Shown one piece after another: positions 53,302-60,707 of a stretch of DNA of 64,000 nt. The stretch is from Candidatus Binatia bacterium (GTDB lineage: Bacteria > Vulcanimicrobiota > Vulcanimicrobiia > Vulcanimicrobiales > Vulcanimicrobiaceae), in contig DATKMJ010000021.1 of assembly GCA_035541935.1 (NCBI GenBank), positions 42,341 through 106,340 on the forward strand, read 5' to 3'. A program made the translations under genes and the position numbers. Below the pieces are notes generated by a model that had not been told where the DNA came from, made no database searches, and was given only the letters and a program-made list of their open reading frames with translations. Position 1 is the stretch's first letter. Each line of letters starts with the position of its first letter.

Positions 53302-54213
53302 GTGTCTTCTCAATTGTTGCAGCCCTCTAGCCGGCGAGCGAACGTGCTTACCGGCCTGGGACTCGCGCTCATTCATCTCTGCGCCTTGGCGGCATTCGTT
53401 CCGGCGCTCTTTTCCTGGAGCGCCGTCGGCGCAGCCGCGGTCTTGGTTTATGTCACCGGGGGCCTCGGCGTGACGCTCGGCTTCCACCGATTGCTCACCC
53501 ATCGCAGCCTGCGCTTGCCAAAAGGCATCGAGTATCTCGTCGCCGTGCTCGGCGTTCTCGCCCTTCAAGGTGGACCGATTGGCTGGGTTGCAACCCATCG
53601 TCGTCATCACGCAACCTCCGATCGAGCCGGCGATCCGCATGGCATGGATCGAGGTTTTTGGTGGGCCCACGTCGGTTGGCTCTTCTTGCCCAACCCGGGA
53701 CGCCCGACGATCGAAGAGCAGCGCCGGCTCGCGGCAGACCTTGCGGCAGATCCGTTTTACCGGTTCTTGGAGAGAACTCCGCTGCTCTGGCAGCTTGCCC
53801 TCGGCGTGCTCCTTTTTGCCCTCGGCGGCTGGTCCTGGGTCGTGTGGGGCATCTTCGTTCGGCTCGTCGTCACATATCACATTACGTGGTTCGTGAACAG
53901 CGCCGCTCACTGGACGGGCTACCGCACGTTCCGCACGGGCGACCTTTCGACCAACAACTGGTGGGTCGCGCTGCTCGCCTGGGGTGAGGGCTGGCACAAC
54001 AACCACCATGCCTTCCCATTTTCGGCCCGGCACGGTATGCGCTGGTTCGAATTCGATCTCACCTGGTTGACGATCCGCGCGTTACAGTTCGTCGGCATCG
54101 TGCGCAGCGTCAAGCTTCCGACGCGGGCGATGCTCGGCCGGCTTCGCGTCCTCCATCCGGCGAAGGTGCCGGCGGTCGCAGGCGCGCTGGCGCAGCGATA
54201 CAACCCGAACTAG
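53302..54213 (+). CDS. Membrane acyl-CoA/fatty acid desaturase
   Basis: Di-iron membrane desaturase of the stearoyl-CoA (delta-9) type, 303 residues. The three His boxes are intact: HRLLTH (near 70), HRRHH (~107) and HNNHH (~233), with GYRTFRTGDLSTNNWWVALL before the last. Four hydrophobic segments in two pairs fit. It introduces double bonds in fatty acids, keeping membranes fluid. GTG at 53302 starts it. It is convergent with the peroxiredoxin gene 17 bases away. Confidence 0.93.
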   Translation: MSSQLLQPSSRRANVLTGLGLALIHLCALAAFVPALFSWSAVGAAAVLVYVTGGLGVTLGFHRLLTHRSLRLPKGIEYLVAVLGVLALQGGPIGWVATHRRHHATSDRAGDPHGMDRGFWWAHVGWLFLPNPGRPTIEEQRRLAADLAADPFYRFLERTPLLWQLALGVLLFALGGWSWVVWGIFVRLVVTYHITWFVNSAAHWTGYRTFRTGDLSTNNWWVALLAWGEGWHNNHHAFPFSARHGMRWFEFDLTWLTIRALQFVGIVRSVKLPTRAMLGRLRVLHPAKVPAVAGALAQRYNPN

Positions 54214-54230
54214 GTTTACGGAAGCCGGCG

Positions 54231-54920
54231 TTACTCCGGCTGCGGGACGATGCGTAGGTAAGGCTTAGGGGCCTTCCAGCCTTGCGGATAGATTTGCCGT
54301 GCCTCGTCGTCCGAGACCGCGCCCGCGATGATCACGTCCTCGCCCGGCTTCCAGTTCGCCGGCGTTGCGACTCTGTGTTTCGCGCTGAGCTGGAGCGAGT
54401 CGATCACGCGAAGCACTTCGTCGAAGTTTCGGCCGGTGGTCATCGGATAGACCAGCATGAGCTTTATTTTTTTGTCCGGCCCGATGATGAAGACCGTGCG
54501 CACCGTGGCGTTGTCGGCCGGCGTGCGGCCGAGCGACGTCTCACCGGAGTCCGCCGGAAGCATCCCGTAAAGTTTCGCGATCTCGAGGTTCGGGTCGCCG
54601 ATCAACGGATAGTTGAGTTTGTGACCTTGCGTTTCTTCGATGTCGGCCGCCCATTTCGTATGGTCGCTTACCGGGTCGACGCTCAGCCCGATGATCTTCG
54701 TGTTGCGTTTGGAGAACTCGTCCTTCAGGCCCGCTAGATAGCCGAGCTCGGTCGTGCAGACCGGCGTGAAATCTTTCGGATGCGAGAACAGGACCGCCCA
54801 GCCGTTCCCGATCCACTCGTGAAAGTCGATCTTGCCCTCAGTCGTTTCGGCGACGAAGTTCGGCGCCGTATCGTTGATGCGCAACGAGCCCGCCGGGCCT
54901 TGGGTCGCAGTGGTGGTCAT
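54231..54920 (-). CDS. 1-Cys peroxiredoxin (Prx6-type)
   Basis: Thiol peroxidase of 229 residues that reduces H2O2 or alkyl peroxides. SHPKDFTPVCTTELG holds the peroxidatic Cys (~50) in the PxxxTxxC context, and no second resolving Cys is seen; the C-terminal ~60 residues (WKPGEDVIIAGAVSDDEAR) are the Prx6 extension. ATG at 54920 follows GGAGG. It lies 27 bases downstream of SBP56 on the same strand; SBP56 of the methanethiol oxidase type makes H2O2, so this enzyme may protect it. Confidence 0.94.
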   Translation of the reverse strand: MTTTATQGPAGSLRINDTAPNFVAETTEGKIDFHEWIGNGWAVLFSHPKDFTPVCTTELGYLAGLKDEFSKRNTKIIGLSVDPVSDHTKWAADIEETQGHKLNYPLIGDPNLEIAKLYGMLPADSGETSLGRTPADNATVRTVFIIGPDKKIKLMLVYPMTTGRNFDEVLRVIDSLQLSAKHRVATPANWKPGEDVIIAGAVSDDEARQIYPQGWKAPKPYLRIVPQPE

Positions 54921-54947
54921 CAATATCCTCCCTTGAGCGAAGCTAAC

Positions 54948-56345
54948 TTAGGAAAAGCAGTAGGAATCCGACGACGCGTCGCCGCCCTGCAAGCGGACCT
55001 GGTGGACGCGATACGCAGGATCGAACTCCACGAAAAACTTTTCGTCGAAGGCGATCTTGCCGTCGTTACCGACGTCGAGCTTGACCATCCAGTTCCCGAC
55101 GCCGTCGGGATAGAACTGATCGTCCCACGCGCGATAGAGCGAGTTCGTGAAGTAAACGCGGCGTCCGTCGCGACTGATTTCGACCATCTGCGGTCCGCCG
55201 GCGAGCGGCACGCCGGGCTTCGCCGGGTGCGGCGTGCGCTTGACGATGCCGCCGATGCGCACGGAGCCGACGAATTTCGGATTGAATGGATCGCCGACGT
55301 CGTACTGTCGCATCTCGCCCGTTCCCCAACACGAGGCGTAGAGATACCGGTCGTCGACGGAAAGATCGATGTCGCTCAGCAGCGGGGGAACCGCAGCGAA
55401 GCCTTTGAGCATATCCGGCAGTTGACCCGGATCGGCCGGCTCGGCCGGAATCTCGATCACTTTGGTCGCGGTCCACTCGCCGTTCTTGCGGTGCCAAAGC
55501 CAGATCGAACTCGACAGATCCTTGAGCGAGACGACGACGCCGGCGAAGCCCCATTCGTTGTTCGGATCGTGCGACGGACGCAGCTCGAGCACCATCTGCT
55601 GCTCGGCGCCGAGGTCGATGCTCTGTTTTTGCTTGCGGCTCTTGAGATCCCAGAAATGCAGATGGTGGCCGTACTTACCGCCGAGCAGCAGTTCGGGATT
55701 GAGGCCGTCCTCGATCATCTTGGGCGTGCCCCATTCGCTCGTGATCATGACGTCGCGGTTGAGGTGCCACCAAAAATCGTACGCAAGATACTGGGAGCCG
55801 CGATCCTTCTCCCACGGGCCAATGATGTCGAACGTGTCGCAATCCAGCATGAAGATGCCGCCGGGTCCGTCGCCGTCGGCATTGCCAAGCGCGCTGACGT
55901 AGATTGCGTCGGGCCCGCAGTGCACGGTGTGCGGGCGTGAGTACCCCGTGCGCTCGATAATTTCTTCCGGCTCGATCACGCGCACGATGCGCGGTTGCGA
56001 TGGATCGGGCTTCGTATCGACGATGTGGATTCGCGAAGAGCGCAGCCCCGGCACGATGAGGTAGCGCCGCTCGACGTGCGGGTGCGGCGCAAACGGACAG
56101 AGTGCCGCGCTGCACGCGTTCCAGCCGAAGTGGTGCAGCTCGTCGCCGGCTTTCGGGAGCGCGACTCCGCCGATCGGCTGCGCGTAACGCGGGGACGCGG
56201 GATCGGTGTCGACGACGGCGAGCCGGTCGGAAATGCCGTTCGCCGTCGCGCTGAGCAGCGCGACGTACGCGAGGGTCTCGGGCGGGGCCTTGATGGCGTC
56301 CTTCGGGGAAGCGTAAAAGGTCGGGTCGGGCTTCAAAAGCTGCAT
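54948..56345 (-). CDS. Selenium-binding protein SBP56 / methanethiol oxidase
   Basis: Protein of 465 residues of the SBP56 family, whose bacterial members oxidise methanethiol to formaldehyde, H2S and H2O2 (a copper enzyme in Hyphomicrobium). Conserved blocks are DELHHFGWNACSAALCPFAP, with the family Cys, HTVHCGPDAIYVSALGNADG, DFWWHLNRDVMITSEWG, KYGHHLHFWDL and LSDIDLSVDDRYLYASCWG. There is no signal peptide, unlike the Hyphomicrobium enzyme, so it may act in the cytoplasm as in the human homologue. The peroxiredoxin, rhodanese-MBL and COG0523 genes nearby support the sulfur/metal context. Confidence 0.94.
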   Translation of the reverse strand: MQLLKPDPTFYASPKDAIKAPPETLAYVALLSATANGISDRLAVVDTDPASPRYAQPIGGVALPKAGDELHHFGWNACSAALCPFAPHPHVERRYLIVPGLRSSRIHIVDTKPDPSQPRIVRVIEPEEIIERTGYSRPHTVHCGPDAIYVSALGNADGDGPGGIFMLDCDTFDIIGPWEKDRGSQYLAYDFWWHLNRDVMITSEWGTPKMIEDGLNPELLLGGKYGHHLHFWDLKSRKQKQSIDLGAEQQMVLELRPSHDPNNEWGFAGVVVSLKDLSSSIWLWHRKNGEWTATKVIEIPAEPADPGQLPDMLKGFAAVPPLLSDIDLSVDDRYLYASCWGTGEMRQYDVGDPFNPKFVGSVRIGGIVKRTPHPAKPGVPLAGGPQMVEISRDGRRVYFTNSLYRAWDDQFYPDGVGNWMVKLDVGNDGKIAFDEKFFVEFDPAYRVHQVRLQGGDASSDSYCFS

Positions 56346-56419
56346 GAGAGGCTCCTTATCCGATTTATTGACCTAGGTCTCCTTTTTGATCCCGAGACGG
56401 CCGGCCGCCACCGGTAAAG

Positions 56420-57064
56420 TCAGCTGACGAGGGCGATGATGCCGGTCAGGATGAGTGCGGCGGCCCAGACGAGGTCCAGGTTTACCCAACCCGTACGCAA
56501 GAAACGCACGCCGACCTTCGTGTAGACGATCAGCGCGATCGCCGTCGCCGCGAGCACGTAGCCGAGCGTATGTACGCCGACCATCAGCCAGCCGGTGAAG
56601 ACCGCGCCGTGAGCCGCTTGGGCGCCAGGCATCGGCATAGCCATCCCGCTCGCGGCGTTCGTACGACCGGCCATGACGAACGGCAGCAGCATGAGTCCCG
56701 CGCCGTGCGCGCTCGACATCAAAAATCCCCAGAGCGTCAGCCCCCAGAATCCGACGCGCATGCCGACCCAACGAACGTGTCGCGCGCGCCCGAGCCGGTA
56801 GAGACCGAACCCGATCAAGACCGCGGCGGCTGCGAAGTGCACGGCGCGATGCGGGAACGCAGCGGCAGCGTACACGGCAACCAGCACGACGAGCGCGACG
56901 GAGATAACGTGACCCAGCGTCAGCGGCACGAGCGCGCGCAGCACGGCCGTAGCGCTGCGCTCTTGGAAGCCTAGCCCAACGGCGAAGAGCCAGCCCATGC
57001 CGGGATTGAGCCCATGATAACAACCGAGCAGGAAGAGCGTCAGCCAAACGAATCGATCGCTCAC
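56420..57064 (-). CDS. Seven-helix membrane protein, NicO/UreH-like pattern
   Basis: Membrane protein of 214 residues with about six or seven hydrophobic segments. The first helix has GCYHGLNPGMGWLFAV, and a later helix has SSAHGAGLMLL, both His-Gly motifs that recall the metal-handling NicO/UreH and related LysE-like families, and a Met-rich loop GMAMPMPG lies at ~145. It could move a metal or a small molecule needed by or produced by SBP56. The family is not certain. It lies 74 bases upstream of SBP56 on the same strand. Confidence 0.7.
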   Translation of the reverse strand: MSDRFVWLTLFLLGCYHGLNPGMGWLFAVGLGFQERSATAVLRALVPLTLGHVISVALVVLVAVYAAAAFPHRAVHFAAAAVLIGFGLYRLGRARHVRWVGMRVGFWGLTLWGFLMSSAHGAGLMLLPFVMAGRTNAASGMAMPMPGAQAAHGAVFTGWLMVGVHTLGYVLAATAIALIVYTKVGVRFLRTGWVNLDLVWAAALILTGIIALVS

Positions 57065-57125
57065 GGTCCGCTCGCCGACGTCCCGCGCTACGAAATGGCT
57101 ACGGCGGCCGTCCTCGTTGAACCGG

Positions 57126-58241
57126 TCATCGTTTCAGGGCGCACTGGTTGACCCCGGTTTCGAGCTCCGCGACTCGTTGTTCGGAGGCCTCGCCGCCCAA
57201 ATTCACGCGCCGAATCTCGGCATATTCGGCCGGCTGCGAACTCTTCGCAACGGCCGAACTCACGCGCTCGACGAATGCGGTGCGGTCGCTTGCAAGCTGT
57301 GCGGTTAGAAGATCGCCCAGGGTTCTCACGCAGGCGCCGTTCGCATCGTAGTCCGAGATGGAACCGGCGTGCGCGGGTAGGGCGGCCATCGAGGGATCGC
57401 ACTTTGCCAACACGCCGGTGAGCGATTCGTAAAGATGCTCGGTCCACTCCAGCGCGTGATTGCCAAGGTCGGGGCGCCCGACGCCGCTGGGGAGCAGCGT
57501 GTCGCCGCTGATGAGATAGCGATCGCCAACGCTGAAGGCCGTACTTCCGAGCGTATGGCCGGGTACGGGCAACGACAGCACGCGAATTGGAGTCTCACCG
57601 ACTTCGATCGTTCGCGGAATGGCCTCGCGACGCACCGTGCCGCCTTCGGCATCCTCGTCGGCCAGGTAGTACGGGGCAACTCCGGAGGCGAGCTTCGAGC
57701 TTCCGGAGATGTGGTCGGCATGAAGGTGCGTGTCGGCAGCGCCGATCAAAGCAACGCCGAGGCGTTCGCAGAGCTCGCGATAGGAATCGGTGAAGCGGGT
57801 GGAATCGATTGCCAGCGCTTGGTTTCCCGAGACGACGAGATACGAAAGACATCCCTTGGCGGGGCGCACGATCTGATAGATCGCGAACGCTTCGCCGGGC
57901 GCGCTCACCCGAACCACCCGATGGTAGGTGGCCCAGGCGGCCATGCCTCCGGCGACGATGCCGGCGTGAATTCCGCGCTCGCGCAAGATCTCGGCAATAT
58001 CGACCGCCGATATTCCGCGCGCGCACAGAACGTGAACGTTGCGCGCGTCTTCGGGCAACCGCGCGACCGCAGCATCCGGGTCGCCTTCAAACTCGTCGTA
58101 GGGAACGTTGAGATACTGCGCGCCCGGGCCTTCGGGATGCCAGCGCGCCGCCGGGCCCGGATCGCGCGTGTCGAGTATTACATCCCCGCTCCGCTCCGAA
58201 GCGGTCAGCAGGCGGTCGAGGGCCGAAACGTCGATATCCAT
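57126..58241 (-). CDS. Rhodanese - metallo-beta-lactamase (persulfide dioxygenase-like)
   Basis: Fusion of 371 residues. Residues ~1-115 are a rhodanese domain with catalytic-type Cys in HVLCARGISAVD. Residues ~120-310 are an MBL domain with THLHADHISG, GHTLGSTAFSVG and LISGDTLLPSG, close to ETHE1/persulfide dioxygenases (iron). These oxidise glutathione persulfide to sulfite, and rhodanese moves the sulfane sulfur. The order (rhodanese first) is the reverse of the most common fusion. It follows the GTPase gene by 49 bases and precedes the membrane protein and SBP56 genes on the same strand. Confidence 0.92.
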   Translation of the reverse strand: MDIDVSALDRLLTASERSGDVILDTRDPGPAARWHPEGPGAQYLNVPYDEFEGDPDAAVARLPEDARNVHVLCARGISAVDIAEILRERGIHAGIVAGGMAAWATYHRVVRVSAPGEAFAIYQIVRPAKGCLSYLVVSGNQALAIDSTRFTDSYRELCERLGVALIGAADTHLHADHISGSSKLASGVAPYYLADEDAEGGTVRREAIPRTIEVGETPIRVLSLPVPGHTLGSTAFSVGDRYLISGDTLLPSGVGRPDLGNHALEWTEHLYESLTGVLAKCDPSMAALPAHAGSISDYDANGACVRTLGDLLTAQLASDRTAFVERVSSAVAKSSQPAEYAEIRRVNLGGEASEQRVAELETGVNQCALKR

Positions 58242-58290
58242 CGTCCCTTCATTCGTGCCCGAACGTTACCAATTCCCTGCCATGGAGCGG

Positions 58291-59256
58291 CTAGGCGGTA
58301 ACCGCCACGGCCGAGATGCAAGAGGCGAACGTTGCTTCCAGGAGACGTGCGTCAATGCTGCCGGCCGCGCCGATCGCCACGATCTGCGTGCGGCGTTCGC
58401 GCTTGCCCCAGCTATCTTGGAGCGAAACGTCGACGCGTCTTCCGACAACCTGCAGCACGGCCGGCCGGTCCGGCGAGTCCGTCGTATAGACGACGCCCTT
58501 CACCCGATAAACGTTGCCCGGAAGCCCGCGGGCCGCGTGACGCAAGGCATCGAGCGAGAGCGGCCGATCCGTTTCGTAACTCCAGGTGCCGAACACGTCC
58601 GAATTCGCGCGCTCGTGACGATCCGCGTGCGCCTGCTCGTGCGCCCGGGCCGGATCGAAGCGCCCCGCGGAGAGGAGTATCTCGAAGGGAACCTCGCAAT
58701 AGTCCGTTTCGACGATGCGCAGCCGGTTGAAGTGCGCGTTGAGCCACGCTCGAGCCAAAGCGACGCGCTCCGGCCCCGCGAGGCCGACCTTGTTGAGGAC
58801 GAGCATATCTGCAAACCCAACTTGGCGCAGCTTGAGATCCATGAGCGGCGGATATTCCGGATATGCGAAGAGTTGGTCCGCATCGATCACGCACGTCACG
58901 CTATCGAGCCGAACCCGGTCGCGAAGTCCGCAATCGTTGAACGTCAGGAAGATTCCGGCGGGATCGGCGACGCCGCTGGCTTCGAGGATGACGTATTCAA
59001 CGGCTTCGGGGCGTGCGAGCAAGGACTCGACCGAAGCAACGAGATCGTCGCGGATTTCGCAGCAGACGCAGCCGTTCGCGAGGCTCAACGTGTTGGCCTC
59101 GACGCCGACGACGAGCTCGGCGTCGATATTAATGGCGCCGAAATCATTAACGAGGACCCCGACCCGCAGACCGTGGTCCCCATTGAGGATACGATTGAGC
59201 AGCGTCGTCTTTCCGGCCCCGAGAAAGCCGGTCAGAACGGTGATCGGGACGCTCAT
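58291..59256 (-). CDS. COG0523 GTPase, CobW/ZNG-type metal chaperone
   Basis: Metal-linked GTPase of 321 residues. The Walker A motif GFLGAGKTTLLNRIL is at residue ~10, the metal-binding CxCC is in ANGCVCCEIRDDL (~62), the G3-like segment is ILEASGVADPAG, and the NKVG guanine motif is LVLNKVGLAG. The C-terminal CobW domain runs from ~215 to 300. Such proteins deliver metal to a partner enzyme or act in zinc shortage. In this cluster, SBP56 (copper) or the MBL enzymes (iron/zinc) are likely clients. Its ATG overlaps the stop of the upstream MBL gene by 4 bases. Confidence 0.93.
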   Translation of the reverse strand: MSVPITVLTGFLGAGKTTLLNRILNGDHGLRVGVLVNDFGAINIDAELVVGVEANTLSLANGCVCCEIRDDLVASVESLLARPEAVEYVILEASGVADPAGIFLTFNDCGLRDRVRLDSVTCVIDADQLFAYPEYPPLMDLKLRQVGFADMLVLNKVGLAGPERVALARAWLNAHFNRLRIVETDYCEVPFEILLSAGRFDPARAHEQAHADRHERANSDVFGTWSYETDRPLSLDALRHAARGLPGNVYRVKGVVYTTDSPDRPAVLQVVGRRVDVSLQDSWGKRERRTQIVAIGAAGSIDARLLEATFASCISAVAVTA

Positions 59257-60560
59257 TTCTTGATGAACTTGCTCAGGTCGATGTTTAGCGCCTTGGCCAT
59301 GTCGACGAGGCTGACGAGTTCCGGGTTCGAGAGCGTCGTTCGCGGCTCTCGATAGACGTCCGGTGGATAGTAGACTTTCGGATCGATCTCGAGGTCGCGC
59401 GTGAGCTGCTCCTGTTGCCGTTCGCGCGGCAGCCGCGGCTGCGGAACGACGCCTTGGCCCGTTGCCACCGGCAGCGGATCGCCGAAGAGCAGCGTGGGAT
59501 TCGGTAGCGCTGAGCCGGTGAAGCCGGGCAATGCGGCCATCCTGTGCCAGATCGCATCCTTGGTCACATTAACGACGGCAACGTCGGGTGCGCCGTAGAG
59601 AAAGAGCCCATCCCAATGCGCCCGGATGTCGGCGCTCGTTTCGTTCATCGTGTCGTTGTCGAACGCCATATGCGTCGTCATGGCGCAGCGTGGATTGACC
59701 TGCTTGATGAGGTAGCCCGCGCCGTAGGTCGGAGTGTGGTGGATGTCCACCGTATAGTTGTACAGAATCTCCGGCAGCCCGTACTTGTACAGATTGATCT
59801 TCGCCAGGTCCGGTTGGCTCTCGGTTACGAAGACGTCGACGCCTTTCGCATACTTGGCCGTCAGTTCGTCCGGGCGTCCGTCGCCGGTCCAGACAAACGA
59901 CAAGCCGTTCCAATCCAAACGGTATGCGGAGGCGCCGTCCTTGGCGTGCGAACGCCGCCAGTGCCTGATCGTGACCCCGTTCTTGTCATAGCAGACGCCG
60001 TTTTCATCTTTCCAATCGAACTCGTTGACCTCCACTTCATAGCCGTCGCCGATCGGGCAAGCGTCGAACGCTTCCAGGTGCCACCTCAGCATCTGTTTCA
60101 TGCCGGCGACCATGGCTTTTGTGCCGAGTTCCGGCGTGCGTCCGGACGGTCCGGTGACGCGCAGCGGCATCGTCCAGCGTCCGCCCCACGCCGAGAACGG
60201 TAAGAGATACGACAGATCGTGATAGTGATCGACGTGAAGGTGCGAGATGAAGATGTCGTTGATGTTCGGTATCGGGACGCCCATCGAAAGGATATTCTTG
60301 ATGCAGCCAGGGCCGAAGTCGAAGAAGAAACGGTCGCCGTTTCCCAGCTCGACCATGATGCACGTGCCGGCCTGATCGCGCCGCGGCGGGTAGGGGCAAC
60401 TGCCTACGAACGAGATGCGCATCTCATCGGCTCCGAGAACCTCGGTGCCCGGAAAATAGTTGTTTCGGCTCTTGATGCCGGGCGTTGGCCGGTAGTACGG
60501 GGGGAACTGCAGTCCCGCGCCGACCCCTCCGCCGTACGGACTTGTTGGCATCTCTGACAT
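59253..60560 (-). CDS. MBL-fold metallo-hydrolase (GntH-like)
   Basis: Metallo-beta-lactamase fold enzyme of 435 residues. It has FISHLHVDHYHDLSYLL (the HxHxDH zinc motif, ~130), a DGRPDELTAKY block after SFVWTG, and MTTHMAFDNDTMNETS. The N-terminal block NYFPGTEVLGADEMRISFVG then SCPYPPRRDQAGTCIMVEL resembles the family curated as guanitoxin-biosynthesis MBL protein GntH, but most members are in other contexts, so no function is claimed. ATG at 60560 follows AGGAG; the longer frame starts with TTG at 60629. It is divergent from the mgtA leader. Confidence 0.85.
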   Translation of the reverse strand: MSEMPTSPYGGGVGAGLQFPPYYRPTPGIKSRNNYFPGTEVLGADEMRISFVGSCPYPPRRDQAGTCIMVELGNGDRFFFDFGPGCIKNILSMGVPIPNINDIFISHLHVDHYHDLSYLLPFSAWGGRWTMPLRVTGPSGRTPELGTKAMVAGMKQMLRWHLEAFDACPIGDGYEVEVNEFDWKDENGVCYDKNGVTIRHWRRSHAKDGASAYRLDWNGLSFVWTGDGRPDELTAKYAKGVDVFVTESQPDLAKINLYKYGLPEILYNYTVDIHHTPTYGAGYLIKQVNPRCAMTTHMAFDNDTMNETSADIRAHWDGLFLYGAPDVAVVNVTKDAIWHRMAALPGFTGSALPNPTLLFGDPLPVATGQGVVPQPRLPRERQQEQLTRDLEIDPKVYYPPDVYREPRTTLSNPELVSLVDMAKALNIDLSKFIKK

Positions 60561-60676
60561 TACTGCGCTCCTATCTTCTCGCTGCATCGACGTTTCCAAC
60601 TTGGGACACCATGACAGAGTCCCCTTCAATCCATCTCCAGAGGGTGATAGAGTCTCACGAATAGGAGGAGGACGTT

Positions 60677-60706
60677 ATGCCGGGTGAAGACACACCGGCA
60701 GCATAA
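60677..60706 (+). CDS. Nine-residue leader ORF of mgtA (candidate MgtL-like)
   Basis: AGGAGGAGG (60663-60671) is an excellent Shine-Dalgarno site 5 bases before ATG 60677, which opens MPGEDTPAA and stops at TAA 60704-60706. One base later is the ATG of the Mg2+ ATPase (TAAGATG). The ATPase ATG has no site of its own, so it would be translated by re-initiation. The peptide is rich in Pro and acidic residues, as is MgtL of Salmonella mgtA, where weak nascent-chain contact in low Mg2+ makes ribosomes fall off. The alternative is that the site serves the GTG at 60684 (12 bases, less suitable spacing). Confidence 0.55.
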   Translation: MPGEDTPAA

Positions 60707-60707
60707 G

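Noticed and set aside
60561..60676. M-box type Mg2+ riboswitch before mgtA
   Set aside because: Only 116 bases are available and no conserved M-box pattern was seen; only a small GGGAC/GTCCC hairpin is present.
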